A stretch of DNA of 64,000 nucleotides from Algibacillus agarilyticus. GTDB lineage: Bacteria > Pseudomonadota > Gammaproteobacteria > Enterobacterales > Alteromonadaceae. The translations under genes and the position numbers were made by a program. The stretch lies in NCBI RefSeq assembly GCF_003286125.1, contig NZ_QMED01000012.1, positions 62,314 to 126,313 on the forward strand. The letters are read 5' to 3'. Shown piece by piece: positions 1-10,868 of the stretch (positions within the stretch are counted from its first letter, which is position 1; every line of letters starts with the position of its first letter). The notes below the pieces were generated by a model, which was not told the DNA's origin, made no database searches, and worked only from the letters and a program-made list of their open reading frames with translations.

Positions 1-56
1 GATTGGTGTAAGTAAGCACTGACAATGAACCATAAAACCTGAGCGAGAAGACTATA
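1..56 (-). repeat. Modular interspersed repeat, copy 1 (cut by window edge)
   Basis: The first 56 bases match, in reverse orientation, the TATAGTC-ended terminus of the interspersed element found complete at 8683-8811, 15056-15184 and 57937-58065. The sequence ends in GAGCGAGAAGACTATA and carries the conserved CTGACAATGAACCATAAAACC segment. The internal part, where visible, follows the compact form (no 47-bp insert). The rest lies outside the window. Confidence 0.85.
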
Positions 57-143
57 GCAACATATTTATCTGTGCTAAAACGCATTAACAGCAATGATAC
101 TCAATTTATATATTATGTTTAACGTAGCAGTAAGGTTGTCTAA

Positions 144-1298
144 ATGGGTAATACAAAAGCGAATAAGCATATCGGTTTAATTTTATCTGGCGGTGGCGCT
201 AGAGCGGCCTATCAAGTAGGCGTACTCAAAGCCATAGCCACTATCGTGCCCAGAAATTACGGAATACCTTTTCCTATTGTCAGTGGAACATCTGCAGGTG
301 CCATCAATTCTACCGCTTTAGCTTGTTATGCATCTTGTTATCATTTGGGGGTTAAAAAATTAGAATGGGTCTGGCGAAACTTTACAACCAATCAGGTATA
401 TCGCAGTGATTTTATGGGGGCATCCACTCACTTATTAGGTACTTTTTTTAGTAGTTCTCGAGCTGAATATGCGAATAAAAGAGCATCGAGTTGGTTTGAT
501 AATAACCCATTAAGAGAACTATTAACGAAATTGCTGGATTTTAAACGTATTGACCAAAATATTATAAATGGCTACTTAAAAGCCATTTCGGTTAATACTT
601 CAAGCTACACAACCGCCGAATCAGTTTGTTTTTTTCAGGCAAAAAAAGATATACAAACTTGGCAGCGCTCACGCAGGCGTGGGCAAAAAAGTATGATTAA
701 TGTTGAACATCTTATGGCTTCTGCTGCTATTCCTATGGTGTTTCCGAGTATACAAATTCAACATGAACATTTTGGTGATGGTTCATTACATCAGCTTGCG
801 CCATTAAGCCCCCCTGTACATTTAGGCGCAAATAAAATACTAATAATCGGACTATCGCAAAGAAAAAGCCCTGTTAACAATGCTTCGACTCAGAATAACC
901 CACCCAAAACAGGTGCTATTATTGGTCACCTATTGGACACTATTTTCAATGAAGCATTAAATTCTGATTTAGAACGTTTACATCGAATTAATTCCACTTT
1001 AGATAATATAGAGATAGATAAACGTGAAACGCTTGGATTAAGAAAAATTGAAACACTGCAAATAACACCGAGCGAAAATTTTAATACGATCGCGAGCAAA
1101 CATTATGACAAAATGCCCTATGCCATCAGAACGCTGCTTAAAACACTGGGGATCAGTAGTAAAACAGAATCCAGTATTATCAGTTATTTACTTTTTGAAA
1201 AAAGCTATACTCAAGAACTCATCGATTTAGGTTTTAAAGATGGGATGGATAGAATTGAAGAAATTAAAGCGTTTTTAGAAATAGACAAAAGTTTATAA
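144..1298 (+). CDS. Patatin-like phospholipase / RssA-type serine lipid hydrolase
   Basis: This is a predicted Ser-Asp dyad lipid acyl hydrolase of the patatin family. The oxyanion-hole loop LSGGGARAAYQVGVLKAI lies at residues 14-31. The nucleophile elbow GTSAG carries Ser50, and the catalytic Asp212 sits in GDGSL, a Ser variant of the usual DGG/DGA. At 384 aa it is longer than minimal RssA-type proteins, and the C-terminal 150 residues are not recognisable beyond the family. No signal peptide is visible, so it is probably cytoplasmic or membrane-peripheral. It stands alone on the + strand and starts about 90 bp past the repeat at the left edge. Function in lipid remodelling is family knowledge; the substrate is unknown. 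Confidence 0.85.
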   Translation: MGNTKANKHIGLILSGGGARAAYQVGVLKAIATIVPRNYGIPFPIVSGTSAGAINSTALACYASCYHLGVKKLEWVWRNFTTNQVYRSDFMGASTHLLGTFFSSSRAEYANKRASSWFDNNPLRELLTKLLDFKRIDQNIINGYLKAISVNTSSYTTAESVCFFQAKKDIQTWQRSRRRGQKSMINVEHLMASAAIPMVFPSIQIQHEHFGDGSLHQLAPLSPPVHLGANKILIIGLSQRKSPVNNASTQNNPPKTGAIIGHLLDTIFNEALNSDLERLHRINSTLDNIEIDKRETLGLRKIETLQITPSENFNTIASKHYDKMPYAIRTLLKTLGISSKTESSIISYLLFEKSYTQELIDLGFKDGMDRIEEIKAFLEIDKSL

Positions 1299-1393
1299 CA
1301 AACGAAATTAAGATAATAAAACATAAGCAAAGCGCCATTATATAGCACTTTCAACCTAGAATAATTTGATGTATATATGACTGCCTCAAATAT

Positions 1394-1846
1394 TTATTGA
1401 GCCTTAATTGTAGTGGATAATCCCTTAAATTTGTCCACTATCGCCTTGTCTGATTTTAAAGGTAAACCTTGCTCACACTTATCTAACTTGTACATTTCGC
1501 CTAAAACGTGCTGAGCAAAAACAATTTTCCATTCACCCACAGTAAATTTATAGTCACGTTGATCGTTCTTTTGTACCAGATATAAAATTTCATCATTAAT
1601 CGTAACCGGAGACTTAAACACACTAATCGGTTTTATTATAGTAATAATAGGGCCTTGCGCGCATATATCACCTTCTTGTTGAGTTGTCGGGCATAAAATT
1701 TGATTCTCTTGCACTTCAGCTAATAAAACAAGTTCACTCTTATCAAACCTTTCATCATGCGTTAATACGGGTATTTCACAGTTAAATGCAAATACAGGTA
1801 AATGAAACATCAATATAAATAAGCAAATCAATTTGGTTTTACACAT
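1394..1846 (-). CDS. Secreted hypothetical protein, Cys-containing
   Basis: A 150-aa product with a clear Sec signal peptide: MCKTK, a hydrophobic stretch ending around residue 20, then FNCEIP. The mature part contains four cysteines (in NCEIP, ILCPTT, DICAQ and DKCEQ), which suits a disulphide-bonded periplasmic or secreted domain. The layout, with Cys near the new N-terminus followed by a SELVLLAEV strand, faintly resembles the netrin/TIMP-like domain of small bacterial secreted proteins. I would not assign that without a profile search. It lies downstream of the chemoreceptor gene on the same strand but is separated from it by a strong terminator, so it probably has its own promoter. Confidence 0.6.
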   Translation of the reverse strand: MCKTKLICLFILMFHLPVFAFNCEIPVLTHDERFDKSELVLLAEVQENQILCPTTQQEGDICAQGPIITIIKPISVFKSPVTINDEILYLVQKNDQRDYKFTVGEWKIVFAQHVLGEMYKLDKCEQGLPLKSDKAIVDKFKGLSTTIKAQ

Positions 1847-1878
1847 GGGATTGGGTTCTCTATTTTTATGAAGCTACA

Positions 1879-1905
1879 AAAAAAGCCGCATACTGCGGCT
1901 TTTTT
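1879..1905 (-). terminator. Intrinsic terminator of the chemoreceptor gene
   Basis: AAAAAAGCCGCA, a tac loop and TGCGGCTTTTTT form a perfect 12-bp stem with A/T tracts on both sides. It sits 17 bp past the stop of the minus-strand chemoreceptor gene. The hairpin could also work in the opposite direction. Confidence 0.88.
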
Positions 1906-1921
1906 GGCGTAAAAACAAATT

Positions 1922-3409
1922 TTAGAACTTAAATTGCGATATTTTTTCTGATAATTGTCGCTCAACTTGAACCATCGCATCACTGCTTTGTTCCATGTCT
2001 TCAGATTCATTCGCTAATTGTAATGCATCTTCACATAAGCCTTCCATTGTTTGAGTCACTTCGCGTGTTAAGTTAGCTTGTTCTTCCGAGGCACTCGCCA
2101 CTTGTATAATCATATCGTTGATTTGACTCATTTGCTCAGATATCTCTATAAATGAACCAGACGTTTTCTCAACAGAATGAATCGTCTCATTAACTAAGCC
2201 TTTACTCTTATGCGTTGCTTCAAATGATTCTTCAGCTTTGCCTTGCAGTGAAGAAATAATCGATTCAATTTCTTCGGTCGATTGACGTGTTTTATGGGCA
2301 AGCGCTCTAACTTCATCTGCAACCACCGCAAAACCACGACCTGATTCACCTGCTCGGGCCGCCTCGATAGCCGCATTTAAAGCCAGTAAATTAGTTTGTT
2401 CCGCAATGCCTTTAATAACATCTAACACACTACCAATATTATCACTTTCAGTACGAAGTTCAGTGGCTACCTCAGCAGTGTTATCCAGCTCGGTAACAAG
2501 TGATCTCACTAATCCTAGACTAGATTCTACACCGACTTTACTTTGGCCTGCAGTTTCAAAAGCAGATTGACTGGTTGCAGCCGTTAATTCAGCATTTTGC
2601 GCAATTTCTGCAGTGGCTTCACCTAATTGTTTTAAGTAAATCAACGATTGCTCAGTTTGTTCTTTTTGATGACGCGTGCTAGTAGAGGTTGTGTGACAAA
2701 CATGACTAACACGGCCTGAAAGCTCAGCAAGATTACTCGCCCCTTGGGCAACATCAGATACAATCTCTTGCACAGTATGAATAAAACTATTAAAACTTTT
2801 GGCTAACTTACCGACTTCATCATCTGAAATAACAGGAACTCGTTGGGTTAAATCACCACCACCGGCAGCAATATCCGACAGAATACTCGAAACTTGTTCC
2901 ACGGGTTGAACAACAATTTTACGTATCATGACAACAAGTATTGAACTCAGTAAAATCAGTGAGACTATTAATGTGATTACTTTTTCTATTAAATTATCAG
3001 TCAAGCGGTCATCAATCGCGGCTCGTGAATACCCGACGGTAATGCTACCAATTTTAGCCCCGTCTTCGCCTTTTAACTCAACTACTTTGGTAAAGTCTTC
3101 ATCACCGTTATCACTTGTTTGAGCTAATTGTTTACCACGATGATCTTTAACCTCAAGTGATGATATTTCAGGTAAAGGTGTATAAGCATCGATGATGCTT
3201 TTTATTAATTTAAAATCATATGAAAAAACGGGATCTTGCAATATAACCAGAAGCTGCTTATCAAGCGAACGCTGTGTTTGTTCGTATTGTTCATTTTCTG
3301 CCGAAGCACTCGTGATATACGAAACAATTGAAATAGCCCCCAGTACAGCCAAAATGGTTGCGACGAGAGAAATGAGAATCTTGTTGGCAATTGAATTCGT
3401 TTTTATCAT
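1922..3409 (-). CDS. Methyl-accepting chemotaxis protein
   Basis: A 495-aa transmembrane chemoreceptor. TM1 is at about residues 10-33, a periplasmic sensor of about 105 residues follows (small Cache-like, including DPVFSYDFKLIKSIIDAY), then TM2 at about 141-162, a HAMP linker, and a long coiled-coil signalling domain. The conserved hairpin tip, NLLALNAAIEAARAGESGRG followed by FAVVADEVRALA, which contacts CheA/CheW, is intact. There is no CheB/CheR-docking pentapeptide at the C-terminus (it ends KISQFKF). The gene lies 14 bp downstream of a periplasmic binding-protein-like gene on the same strand. I infer that the binding protein presents ligand to this receptor; the ligand is unknown. Confidence 0.93.
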   Translation of the reverse strand: MIKTNSIANKILISLVATILAVLGAISIVSYITSASAENEQYEQTQRSLDKQLLVILQDPVFSYDFKLIKSIIDAYTPLPEISSLEVKDHRGKQLAQTSDNGDEDFTKVVELKGEDGAKIGSITVGYSRAAIDDRLTDNLIEKVITLIVSLILLSSILVVMIRKIVVQPVEQVSSILSDIAAGGGDLTQRVPVISDDEVGKLAKSFNSFIHTVQEIVSDVAQGASNLAELSGRVSHVCHTTSTSTRHQKEQTEQSLIYLKQLGEATAEIAQNAELTAATSQSAFETAGQSKVGVESSLGLVRSLVTELDNTAEVATELRTESDNIGSVLDVIKGIAEQTNLLALNAAIEAARAGESGRGFAVVADEVRALAHKTRQSTEEIESIISSLQGKAEESFEATHKSKGLVNETIHSVEKTSGSFIEISEQMSQINDMIIQVASASEEQANLTREVTQTMEGLCEDALQLANESEDMEQSSDAMVQVERQLSEKISQFKF

Positions 3410-3423
3410 ATTGCAACTTACCT

Positions 3424-4287
3424 TTAGTGTTTATAGGTTAGAGGATCAAACCATAGCTCACTACGATCTAATGGCGTCTTGTCCGTAAGTTGAGGATTGT
3501 TTATATCAAATACAATCCGGTCCTGTAAATTAGCATTATTTAACGCTTGTTGGACATTAGGGTCCGCAAAAAACAATGATTCTAATGTGCCATCACTAAC
3601 CATCAGCTCAAGTTGTTGAGTTAAGTGTCTAGCAATGTCTTGTCTATCTTTTGGTACAAATAAATATGTTGGAGCTCGATATCGCACTAAAAGATAAGGG
3701 TCAACGGTTAAGTTGTATTTAGCTTCCCGTACAATCTCCCCCCAAGGTTCATGCGCACCACGAGGGAAGTAATCGAAGCGGCCCCCTTCAAGCATCGGAA
3801 ATAAATTAAAATACTTTAGTTCTTTTATAACCGGTATACCATTCGCTTCTAAAATTTTAGTATCTGGCCAAGTTGTCCCTTGACCCGCAGAAAACTGCTT
3901 AAAATCGTCAAGAGTCTTAACATTAGAAAACATATTCCTGTTTTCTTTTTTTACAATCGCGACCCGCATACCCAGTAATCCTCGATATATAGGGATATAA
4001 ACGGCTTGAAATTTCTCTTCCAATTCAAGGCTAGACATTCCCCATATAACATGCAAGCGCCCAGAGGCTAAATCTTCATTTTCTCTTGAGGTTGGTACAT
4101 GTTGAAGATCATCATAAGGAAATTCAACAGCATACCGATTACCACGCTTTAATGCTTCTTTAACCACTCTTGAAGGCAATTCATTATCCGTAGATTTCCC
4201 CCGGACATAGACACTTTCTAGAGCAAAACAATTACCGTTAAATATCGCGATACTGATTAATATAAAAATTATTTTTGTTAGCGTCAT
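3424..4287 (-). CDS. Periplasmic solute-binding protein-like (SBP_bac_3 type)
   Basis: The best start is the ATG at 4287. It gives a Sec signal peptide (MTLTKIIFILISIAIF...CFA) and is preceded by GAGAG five bases upstream. A more upstream in-frame ATG at 4353 would bury the signal peptide behind 22 polar residues. The mature protein (about 265 aa) has the two-lobe layout of family-3 extracellular solute-binding proteins, with an N-terminal lobe, a mid-protein VKTLDDFKQFSAGQGTTWPD segment and return strands. No ABC permease or ATPase is nearby. The next gene, 14 bp away, is a chemoreceptor, so a sensing role is more likely than transport. Confidence 0.7.
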   Translation of the reverse strand: MTLTKIIFILISIAIFNGNCFALESVYVRGKSTDNELPSRVVKEALKRGNRYAVEFPYDDLQHVPTSRENEDLASGRLHVIWGMSSLELEEKFQAVYIPIYRGLLGMRVAIVKKENRNMFSNVKTLDDFKQFSAGQGTTWPDTKILEANGIPVIKELKYFNLFPMLEGGRFDYFPRGAHEPWGEIVREAKYNLTVDPYLLVRYRAPTYLFVPKDRQDIARHLTQQLELMVSDGTLESLFFADPNVQQALNNANLQDRIVFDINNPQLTDKTPLDRSELWFDPLTYKH

Positions 4288-4483
4288 CTGACTCTCAGTA
4301 AGTCTCTCTGCTTTACACTTATTTAATTCATCGTAACTAAGTGTAATAGGCAATTAAAAATATACTAGGAGTTCTAACATAAATATAACAAAAAAAAATT
4401 ATACATACGAATGCAAGACGCTGTTTATTAAATAAAAGTAATGCCTATAGTGCAAGGAATTTATTCAAATTGTTAAAATTATT

Positions 4484-6505
<2,022 letters not shown>

Positions 6506-6722
6506 TCACCTCAATCTGGTCTGACCACAGTATTAACAAAGAATTAGAGAATGTAAAGGCATTGTTAAAACACATGAATTAACATTGGCTTAAGATAGAT
6601 GATATTAACAGGCTTAACATGTAGATTTTTACGTGTAAACTAAGAACATAATATTAACCACTATTTTCATAGTCGTTAATCAACCCACATTAAACCTATA
6701 TTTCATTATCAGCAGGATGATT

Positions 6723-8594
6723 ATGACCCAGCAAAAATCAACTATCGGCAGAATATTTTCAGCACTTTGGGGTATGATAAATACCACGCGTAAGCTTATT
6801 ATTAACCTGATTTTCTTCTCTATTTTATTTGTTATTCTAGCTGCAATTATGGCTGAAGATGAACAAGTTAATATACCTCAAGATTCTGCGTTAGTACTTG
6901 ATTTAAGTGGCGATATTGTAGAGCAATTAAGACCCATTGATCCGGTCGAAGAATTTATGGCCGAAGCTTCTAATAGTAACAATAGGCCGCAAGAAATTTT
7001 ACTTTCGGATATTATTTTCACTTTAGAAAATGCTGCTGGCGATCCACGAATTAAAGCCGTTGTATTACGCTTGCAAGATTTAAAAAGCGCTAGCATTAAC
7101 AAATTGCAACTCATTGGTAACGCGCTGGATAAAGTTAAAACAGCTGAAAAAACAGTTTATGCCATCGGTGATGTTTATACCCAAAATCAATACTTTTTAG
7201 CCAGCTATGCCGATAAAATTATGTTAGATCCAATGGGAGCCGTGATGATTGATGGTTTTGGCGCCTATCCAACCTATTATAAAAGCGCACTAGAAAAGTT
7301 AAAAGTGAGTACTCACATATTCCGTGTGGGCACATATAAATCAGCTGTAGAACCTATGATACGTGACAACATGAGTGAAGCAGCTAAAAAAGCAAATCAA
7401 GCTTGGGTTGACGCTTTATGGTCAATTTACAAACAAGAAGTCAGTGAACGTCGCAATATGGCGACAACAAATTTTGATGAAAATTTAAGTACATTTACTG
7501 AAAAGTTTTTAGCTGCGGATTCAGATTTTGCAAAATATGCTTTAGATAACAAATGGGTCGACGAATTAGCAGATAGACAAACTTATCGTTCAATAATAGC
7601 CGAAAATGTGGGTTGGAATAAAAAGAAAACCAGCTTTAAGCAAATCTCATTTAAAAAATACCTTAACGTGATCAAACCCGTATTAGCCATGCCGAAACAC
7701 AATGATAACCAAATAGCGGTTATTTACGCTAAAGGTACTATTTTAAACGGTCACCAAAAAGCAGGCGATATTGGCGGTGATAGTACGGCTCAATTATTAC
7801 AAAAAGCACGCTTAAATGACAAAGTAAAAGCCGTTGTTCTTAGAATTGATAGCCCTGGTGGTAGTGCATTCGCAAGTGAAATTATCCGCAAAGAAATAGA
7901 CTTAATTAAAGCGGCTGGTAAACCCATTGTGGCCTCAATGAGTTCAGTTGCAGCATCGGGTGGATATTGGATAGCAACCAGCGCAGATCAAATTTGGGCA
8001 AGCCCCTCTACAATCACCGGATCCATTGGTGTGTTTGGTATGTTTATGACATTTGAAAATACACTCGATTATTTAGGGGTGCATACTGATGGTGTTGGCT
8101 CAACCGAATGGTCTGGCTTAGGTGTAACTCAGCCACTTAATAGCAAAATAGCGCATGTGATCCAAATGAGCGTAGAGAAATCATATAAGCAATTTATTTC
8201 TTTAGTGGCAGAAACACGTGATATGACAGTTGAACAAGTTGATAAGATAGCCCAGGGTCGTGTTTGGACCGGTTTACAAGCAAAAGAACTTGGATTAGTT
8301 GATGAGCTGGGTAATTTTGATTCAGCAATAGCCGCTGCAGCAAAGTTAGCTGAATTAGAAAACTATGACACGATAACCATTGAACAAGAGCTTTCTGCAC
8401 AAGAGCAATTTATTAAAGAATTACTCGGCAATATTTCGAGCTTAGACACACAATCTCAGCAGTCAGAAAACATTACCAACAATAGCAAATTAGCGACTTT
8501 ATTAAATACGATCATGACTCAATATAACGATATCGCTAAGTTAAATGATCCACGCGGGTTATACGTGCATTGTTTGGCTTGTCCAACCGAGTAA
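6723..8594 (+). CDS. sppA: Signal peptide peptidase SppA, 67K type
   Basis: An inner-membrane serine protease of family S49 that degrades cleaved signal peptides. I prefer the ATG at 6723 because AGCAGGA lies five bases before it. The ATG at 6717 overlaps that ribosome site. One N-terminal membrane anchor lies at about residues 22-43. Two S49 domains follow: the N-terminal one carries the general-base Lys (RVGTYKSAVEP) and the C-terminal one the nucleophile Ser (SVAASGGYWIATS), as in the E. coli long form. At 623 aa it is full length. It is transcribed alone and ends in a strong hairpin at 8643-8673. Confidence 0.95.
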   Translation: MTQQKSTIGRIFSALWGMINTTRKLIINLIFFSILFVILAAIMAEDEQVNIPQDSALVLDLSGDIVEQLRPIDPVEEFMAEASNSNNRPQEILLSDIIFTLENAAGDPRIKAVVLRLQDLKSASINKLQLIGNALDKVKTAEKTVYAIGDVYTQNQYFLASYADKIMLDPMGAVMIDGFGAYPTYYKSALEKLKVSTHIFRVGTYKSAVEPMIRDNMSEAAKKANQAWVDALWSIYKQEVSERRNMATTNFDENLSTFTEKFLAADSDFAKYALDNKWVDELADRQTYRSIIAENVGWNKKKTSFKQISFKKYLNVIKPVLAMPKHNDNQIAVIYAKGTILNGHQKAGDIGGDSTAQLLQKARLNDKVKAVVLRIDSPGGSAFASEIIRKEIDLIKAAGKPIVASMSSVAASGGYWIATSADQIWASPSTITGSIGVFGMFMTFENTLDYLGVHTDGVGSTEWSGLGVTQPLNSKIAHVIQMSVEKSYKQFISLVAETRDMTVEQVDKIAQGRVWTGLQAKELGLVDELGNFDSAIAAAAKLAELENYDTITIEQELSAQEQFIKELLGNISSLDTQSQQSENITNNSKLATLLNTIMTQYNDIAKLNDPRGLYVHCLACPTE

Positions 8595-8642
8595 TACTCA
8601 ATTTATATCGACAAAATAAAGCTTAACCAACGAGCCTAAGCA

Positions 8643-8673
8643 AAAAAGCCACTGTGTTTTACAGTGGCTTTTT
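8643..8673 (+). terminator. Intrinsic terminator of sppA
   Basis: AAAAAGCCACTGT, a gtttt loop and ACAGTGGCTTTTT form a perfect 13-bp stem followed by T residues. It sits 48 bp after the sppA stop and just before a repeat element. Confidence 0.9.
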
Positions 8674-8682
8674 AAATAGCGA

Positions 8683-8811
8683 TATAGTCTTCTCGCTCAG
8701 GTTTTATGGTTCATTGTCAGCGCTTACTCGCCCCAATCACATAATAGAGCATATGCTCATGGGGTCTCGAAGCTTGACGGCTTCCCCTAAAACCTGATCG
8801 CTTTGACTATA
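8683..8811 (+). repeat. Modular interspersed repeat, copy 2 (129-bp compact form)
   Basis: A complete 129-bp element. The left end TATAGTCTTCTCGCTCAGG and the reverse complement of the right end, TATAGTCAAAGCGATCAGG, form imperfect terminal inverted repeats that run on into GGTTTTA. A perfect central dyad GAGCATATGCTC lies inside. It sits between the convergent genes sppA and GH43, right after the sppA terminator. Its coordinates and length match copies 3 and 7 almost base for base. Confidence 0.92.
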
Positions 8812-8832
8812 CCTGAAAGATCGGGTTATCTA

Positions 8833-10443
8833 TCATTGCTCAATATAGTTAAAATAGGCAAAATCAGCTTCTTTCATTCTTCCGGTAATGTCAGCGGCAA
8901 ACAAGCCAACAAAAGAGCCAGTAAAACGGAATATATCCCCTCCAAATTCATCAGATAAACATACCGCATTCAACTTGGGGCCAATAGCGTGCCAAGTATT
9001 ATCATTAATCGACCAACTAAATTGATAATACACATCTTTCAACTCTACTTTTAATTTTACGGCTTCGTTGCGAGGTAACAATACTTTCTCAGCACTTTCA
9101 GCATAAACGTTATTTGTATACTGAACGATCTGAAGGATTTTCTCTTCTTTGTCATTAATTGTGACATTTAAAAAGTAATGATTACCTTTATCATAATAAA
9201 CAATCAAACCCGCCATTTCTTGGATCATATTAGGCTCAAATTCCAGCTCAGTCTCTGCGCAAAAAGACATCGCCTGCACCCGTCGAGCTAACATGCTCTG
9301 TTCAAAATTTGAGTATAAGTAGTGTTGGCCCCGTAAACGTAAAAAGCCAGGTCGCGCTTTTAAACTGCACCAGTGTTCTGCGATCGGATCACGCAAAGTT
9401 TGAAAGTGTTTGTTAACATTATCATTTGCAAAGTCATCACATAAAATATCGATTGGCCACGGATGCGGAACTAAATCAGGCGCTTCAACTTCAATATCAC
9501 CGGTTGTCGTGCCATTGGCTAGATAGGGCCAATCGTCATGCCACAATACTTTTTGTATTGCGGTTTCTCGACCTAGTATACTAAACCCTCGACCCCAAGT
9601 TTCACCATGGTTATACCCTTCTGGGTCTAAAACCGGTCGACCACACAAATGAGTCATGTACCATTCGCCAGTTTGAGTTTCAACAAAAAACCCATGCCCG
9701 GTGCGTTGAAGCGGTGCATCGCCTTTATATCGTGAAGTGATAATAGGATTAGTTGGGTGTACCTCATACGGACCCATGATATTTTTGGAACGACATACTG
9801 TCACCGCATGTGAAAAACCAGTTCCCCCTTCTGCCGTCACTAAATAGTAGTAACCGTCTTTTTTTAGCATTTGTGGACCTTCGGTTCCACCATATTCAGT
9901 TCCGTTAAATATAGGCTTTATATCACCAACGGGTTCTTTCAATACAGGATCAAATTCTTGAATCACGATACCGCCAAAGTAGTTGCGGTTTAAACGACCA
10001 TCCCATTGTAAATTCAGAATATATTTTTTTCCGTCATCATCATGAAATATAGAGGGATCAAAACCAATCGCTCCAATAGAAATAGGATCAGACCAAGGCC
10101 CTTCAATTGTTTCAGCGGTTACAACCCAACACGGCGTAGACATCCATGAACCACCTCTACACGCTTTAGTATTAGCAAAAGCTAACCAAAATAAACCATC
10201 AGAATAAGTTAATGCAGGAGCCCAACAACCGGATGAATTTTCAGCGCCACGTAAGTCAAGTTGCTGGCGAGTTGTTAAAACGCGATCTAATAACCGCCAA
10301 TTAACGAGATCTCTTGAATGGTGAATTTGCACCCCAGGAAACCATTCAAACGTTGAGGTCGCAATATAATAATCATCCCCTACTCTGCAAATAGATGGAT
10401 CAGGGTTAAAACCAGGAAGAATAGGATTAATTATCATCGTCAT
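8833..10443 (-). CDS. xynB: Glycoside hydrolase family 43 beta-xylosidase / arabinofuranosidase (GH43_11-like)
   Basis: An exo-acting five-bladed beta-propeller hydrolase that would release xylose or arabinose from xylo-oligosaccharides. The three catalytic carboxylates are visible: Asp15 (base) in GFNPDPS, Asp129 (pKa modulator) in GFDPSIF and Glu188 (acid) in GGTEGPQ. The C-terminal 190 residues match the beta-sandwich found in XynB-type enzymes, and 536 aa is the usual length for that type. The family's STFEWFPGVQIHHS signature occupies residues 30-43. There is no signal peptide, so it should act in the cytoplasm on imported oligomers. No transporter or regulator is adjacent, which is unusual for this class. 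Confidence 0.92.
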   Translation of the reverse strand: MTMIINPILPGFNPDPSICRVGDDYYIATSTFEWFPGVQIHHSRDLVNWRLLDRVLTTRQQLDLRGAENSSGCWAPALTYSDGLFWLAFANTKACRGGSWMSTPCWVVTAETIEGPWSDPISIGAIGFDPSIFHDDDGKKYILNLQWDGRLNRNYFGGIVIQEFDPVLKEPVGDIKPIFNGTEYGGTEGPQMLKKDGYYYLVTAEGGTGFSHAVTVCRSKNIMGPYEVHPTNPIITSRYKGDAPLQRTGHGFFVETQTGEWYMTHLCGRPVLDPEGYNHGETWGRGFSILGRETAIQKVLWHDDWPYLANGTTTGDIEVEAPDLVPHPWPIDILCDDFANDNVNKHFQTLRDPIAEHWCSLKARPGFLRLRGQHYLYSNFEQSMLARRVQAMSFCAETELEFEPNMIQEMAGLIVYYDKGNHYFLNVTINDKEEKILQIVQYTNNVYAESAEKVLLPRNEAVKLKVELKDVYYQFSWSINDNTWHAIGPKLNAVCLSDEFGGDIFRFTGSFVGLFAADITGRMKEADFAYFNYIEQ

Positions 10444-10868
10444 AAATTACGCTCATTAAAAATTTAAATTGGCTAAATGAGGTTAATTTTATCTCACCAT
10501 AATGAGCCAACATATTTATTGATAACAAAATGATAACGCAAACATTTTAATTAGTCATTTTTACAATCAAGAAAAACATTACGTTTTTTTATTCATAATT
10601 AACGTTTTACTGCTTAATCTCATTCATCAGTAGTAACAACATAAAATAGGAAGAGAACAAAAAAATTAGATATAGCCAAATGACTTCAAGATGCGGGATT
10701 TAGTGGGAATTTAAATTGATTAATGCAGAGGTTAAACAAGCTTATCACTCCCTTTAAACTGGCATGTATTTATCTCGCCTACAGGACGTAGGTGCTTAGC
10801 GTGAGCAGAAAGTAGATGATGTACCTAAGTCTACTTGATGTCAGACTTAGGTATACACGAGTCACTTT
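10444..10868. other. Intergenic region with degenerate hairpin-repeat debris
   Basis: No credible ORF. TGACTTCAAGATGC at 10681-10694 and GTATACACGAGTCAC near 10851-10865 match the two arm ends of the short hairpin family seen intact at 31169-31223. A perfect 10-bp dyad ACCTAAGTCT...AGACTTAGGT lies at 10823-10852 with a 10-nt loop and no T tract. The upstream promoter of the GH43 gene must lie in the very AT-rich half (10450-10670), but I could not fix the -10/-35 boxes. Confidence 0.5.

Noticed and set aside
1828-2010. A 60-codon minus-strand frame at the chemoreceptor 3' end
   Set aside because: It runs through a strong terminator and overlaps the chemoreceptor gene in another frame.
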